The notes under the pieces are model-generated. The model worked only from the letters and a program-made list of their open reading frames with translations. It was not told the DNA's origin and ran no database searches. A stretch of 7,202 nucleotides of DNA, taken from DATIRA01 sp964553405. GTDB taxonomy: Bacteria > Pseudomonadota > Gammaproteobacteria > Steroidobacterales > Steroidobacteraceae. The stretch lies in the NCBI GenBank assembly GCA_964553405.1, contig CAZKLS010000127.1:1-7202 (forward strand). The letters run 5' to 3'. Both the position numbers and the translations under genes were made by a program. The first letter of the stretch is position 1. Each line of letters opens with the position of its first letter. Positions 7,093-7,202 of this stretch are shown here, piece by piece.

Positions 7093-7147
7093 GGAATCAC
7101 GGACTGTTGGAAGTGGGGGTCGGAACCTGGCGGCGCGCAATCCCGGC

Positions 7148-7202
7148 TCAGTGCTCGCCGCTCATCGCGTACTTGATGCTGCCGGCGACGCCGTTGGCGA
7201 AA
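7148..7202 (-). CDS. C-terminal end of an unidentified gene
   Basis: The last 17 codons before a TGA (7150-7148) read FANGVAGSIKYAMSGEH, and all 17 third positions are G or C, which is strong evidence for real coding on this strand. The rest of the gene lies beyond the window. I do not recognise the family from this tail. The gene is on the same strand as the giant gene, with about 175 bases between its stop and that gene's start, and the predicted promoter lies in this gap. Confidence 0.7.
   Translation of the reverse strand, partial: FANGVAGSIKYAMSGEH

Noticed and set aside
6973..7140. 56-residue N-terminal extension of the giant protein with a start at 7140
   Set aside because: The extension is Arg-rich, would place the signal peptide internally, and overlaps a good promoter.
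7073..7202. Plus-strand frame starting at 7073 and open to the window end
   Set aside because: It overlaps the minus-strand gene end at 7148-7202, whose 17 codons all end in G or C; the plus-strand product shows no recognisable motif.

Overview
The window is a GC-rich stretch of bacterial DNA dominated by one giant minus-strand gene (142-6972, 2276 codons plus stop). The codon use (third positions almost all G or C), the Sec-type signal peptide, and a C-terminal tail resembling the IPTL-CTERM sorting signals of Gram-negative bacteria suggest a high-GC proteobacterium, probably gamma or beta. No taxonomic marker gene is present, so this is inference.

Layout, read along the minus strand (high to low coordinates). 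(1) 7148-7202 holds the last 17 codons of an unidentified gene. (2) 6973-7147 is an intergenic region with a good sigma70-like promoter (-35 at 7026-7031, -10 at 7002-7007), a small dyad in its spacer and a weak ribosome-binding site. (3) 142-6972 encodes a secreted, probably surface-anchored protein: signal peptide (1-26), an N-terminal domain holding the only two cysteines (27-137), seventeen tandem DUF11-type Ig-like repeats of about 118-132 residues (138-2246), and a C-terminal tail of Pro-rich motif, membrane helix and RKR end (2248-2276). (4) 28-141 is a short intergenic region with GC-rich inverted repeats and no convincing terminator. (5) 1-27 is the start of another minus-strand gene whose first residues resemble a class I SAM-dependent methyltransferase.

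The most interesting observation is in the repeat array. Aligning the 17 repeats by eye, a Lys in the first strand, an Asp in the 'TDTLP' motif and an Asn in the 'NGTxLxNxAxI' motif are all present in 15 repeats and all absent in the other two (repeats 14 and 16), although those two keep the rest of the fold signature. This all-or-none Lys-Asp-Asn pattern, in the same order as in the Gram-positive adhesin Cna, is what an autocatalytic intramolecular Lys-Asn isopeptide bond would leave behind. I infer that this Gram-negative-type protein is a covalently stiffened surface stalk with up to 15 internal crosslinks and two uncrosslinked modules near the membrane anchor.

The three genes are collinear, but the window does not show that they work together. 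The giant gene appears to have its own promoter. The downstream gene may be co-transcribed with it, since no terminator or separate promoter is visible between them.
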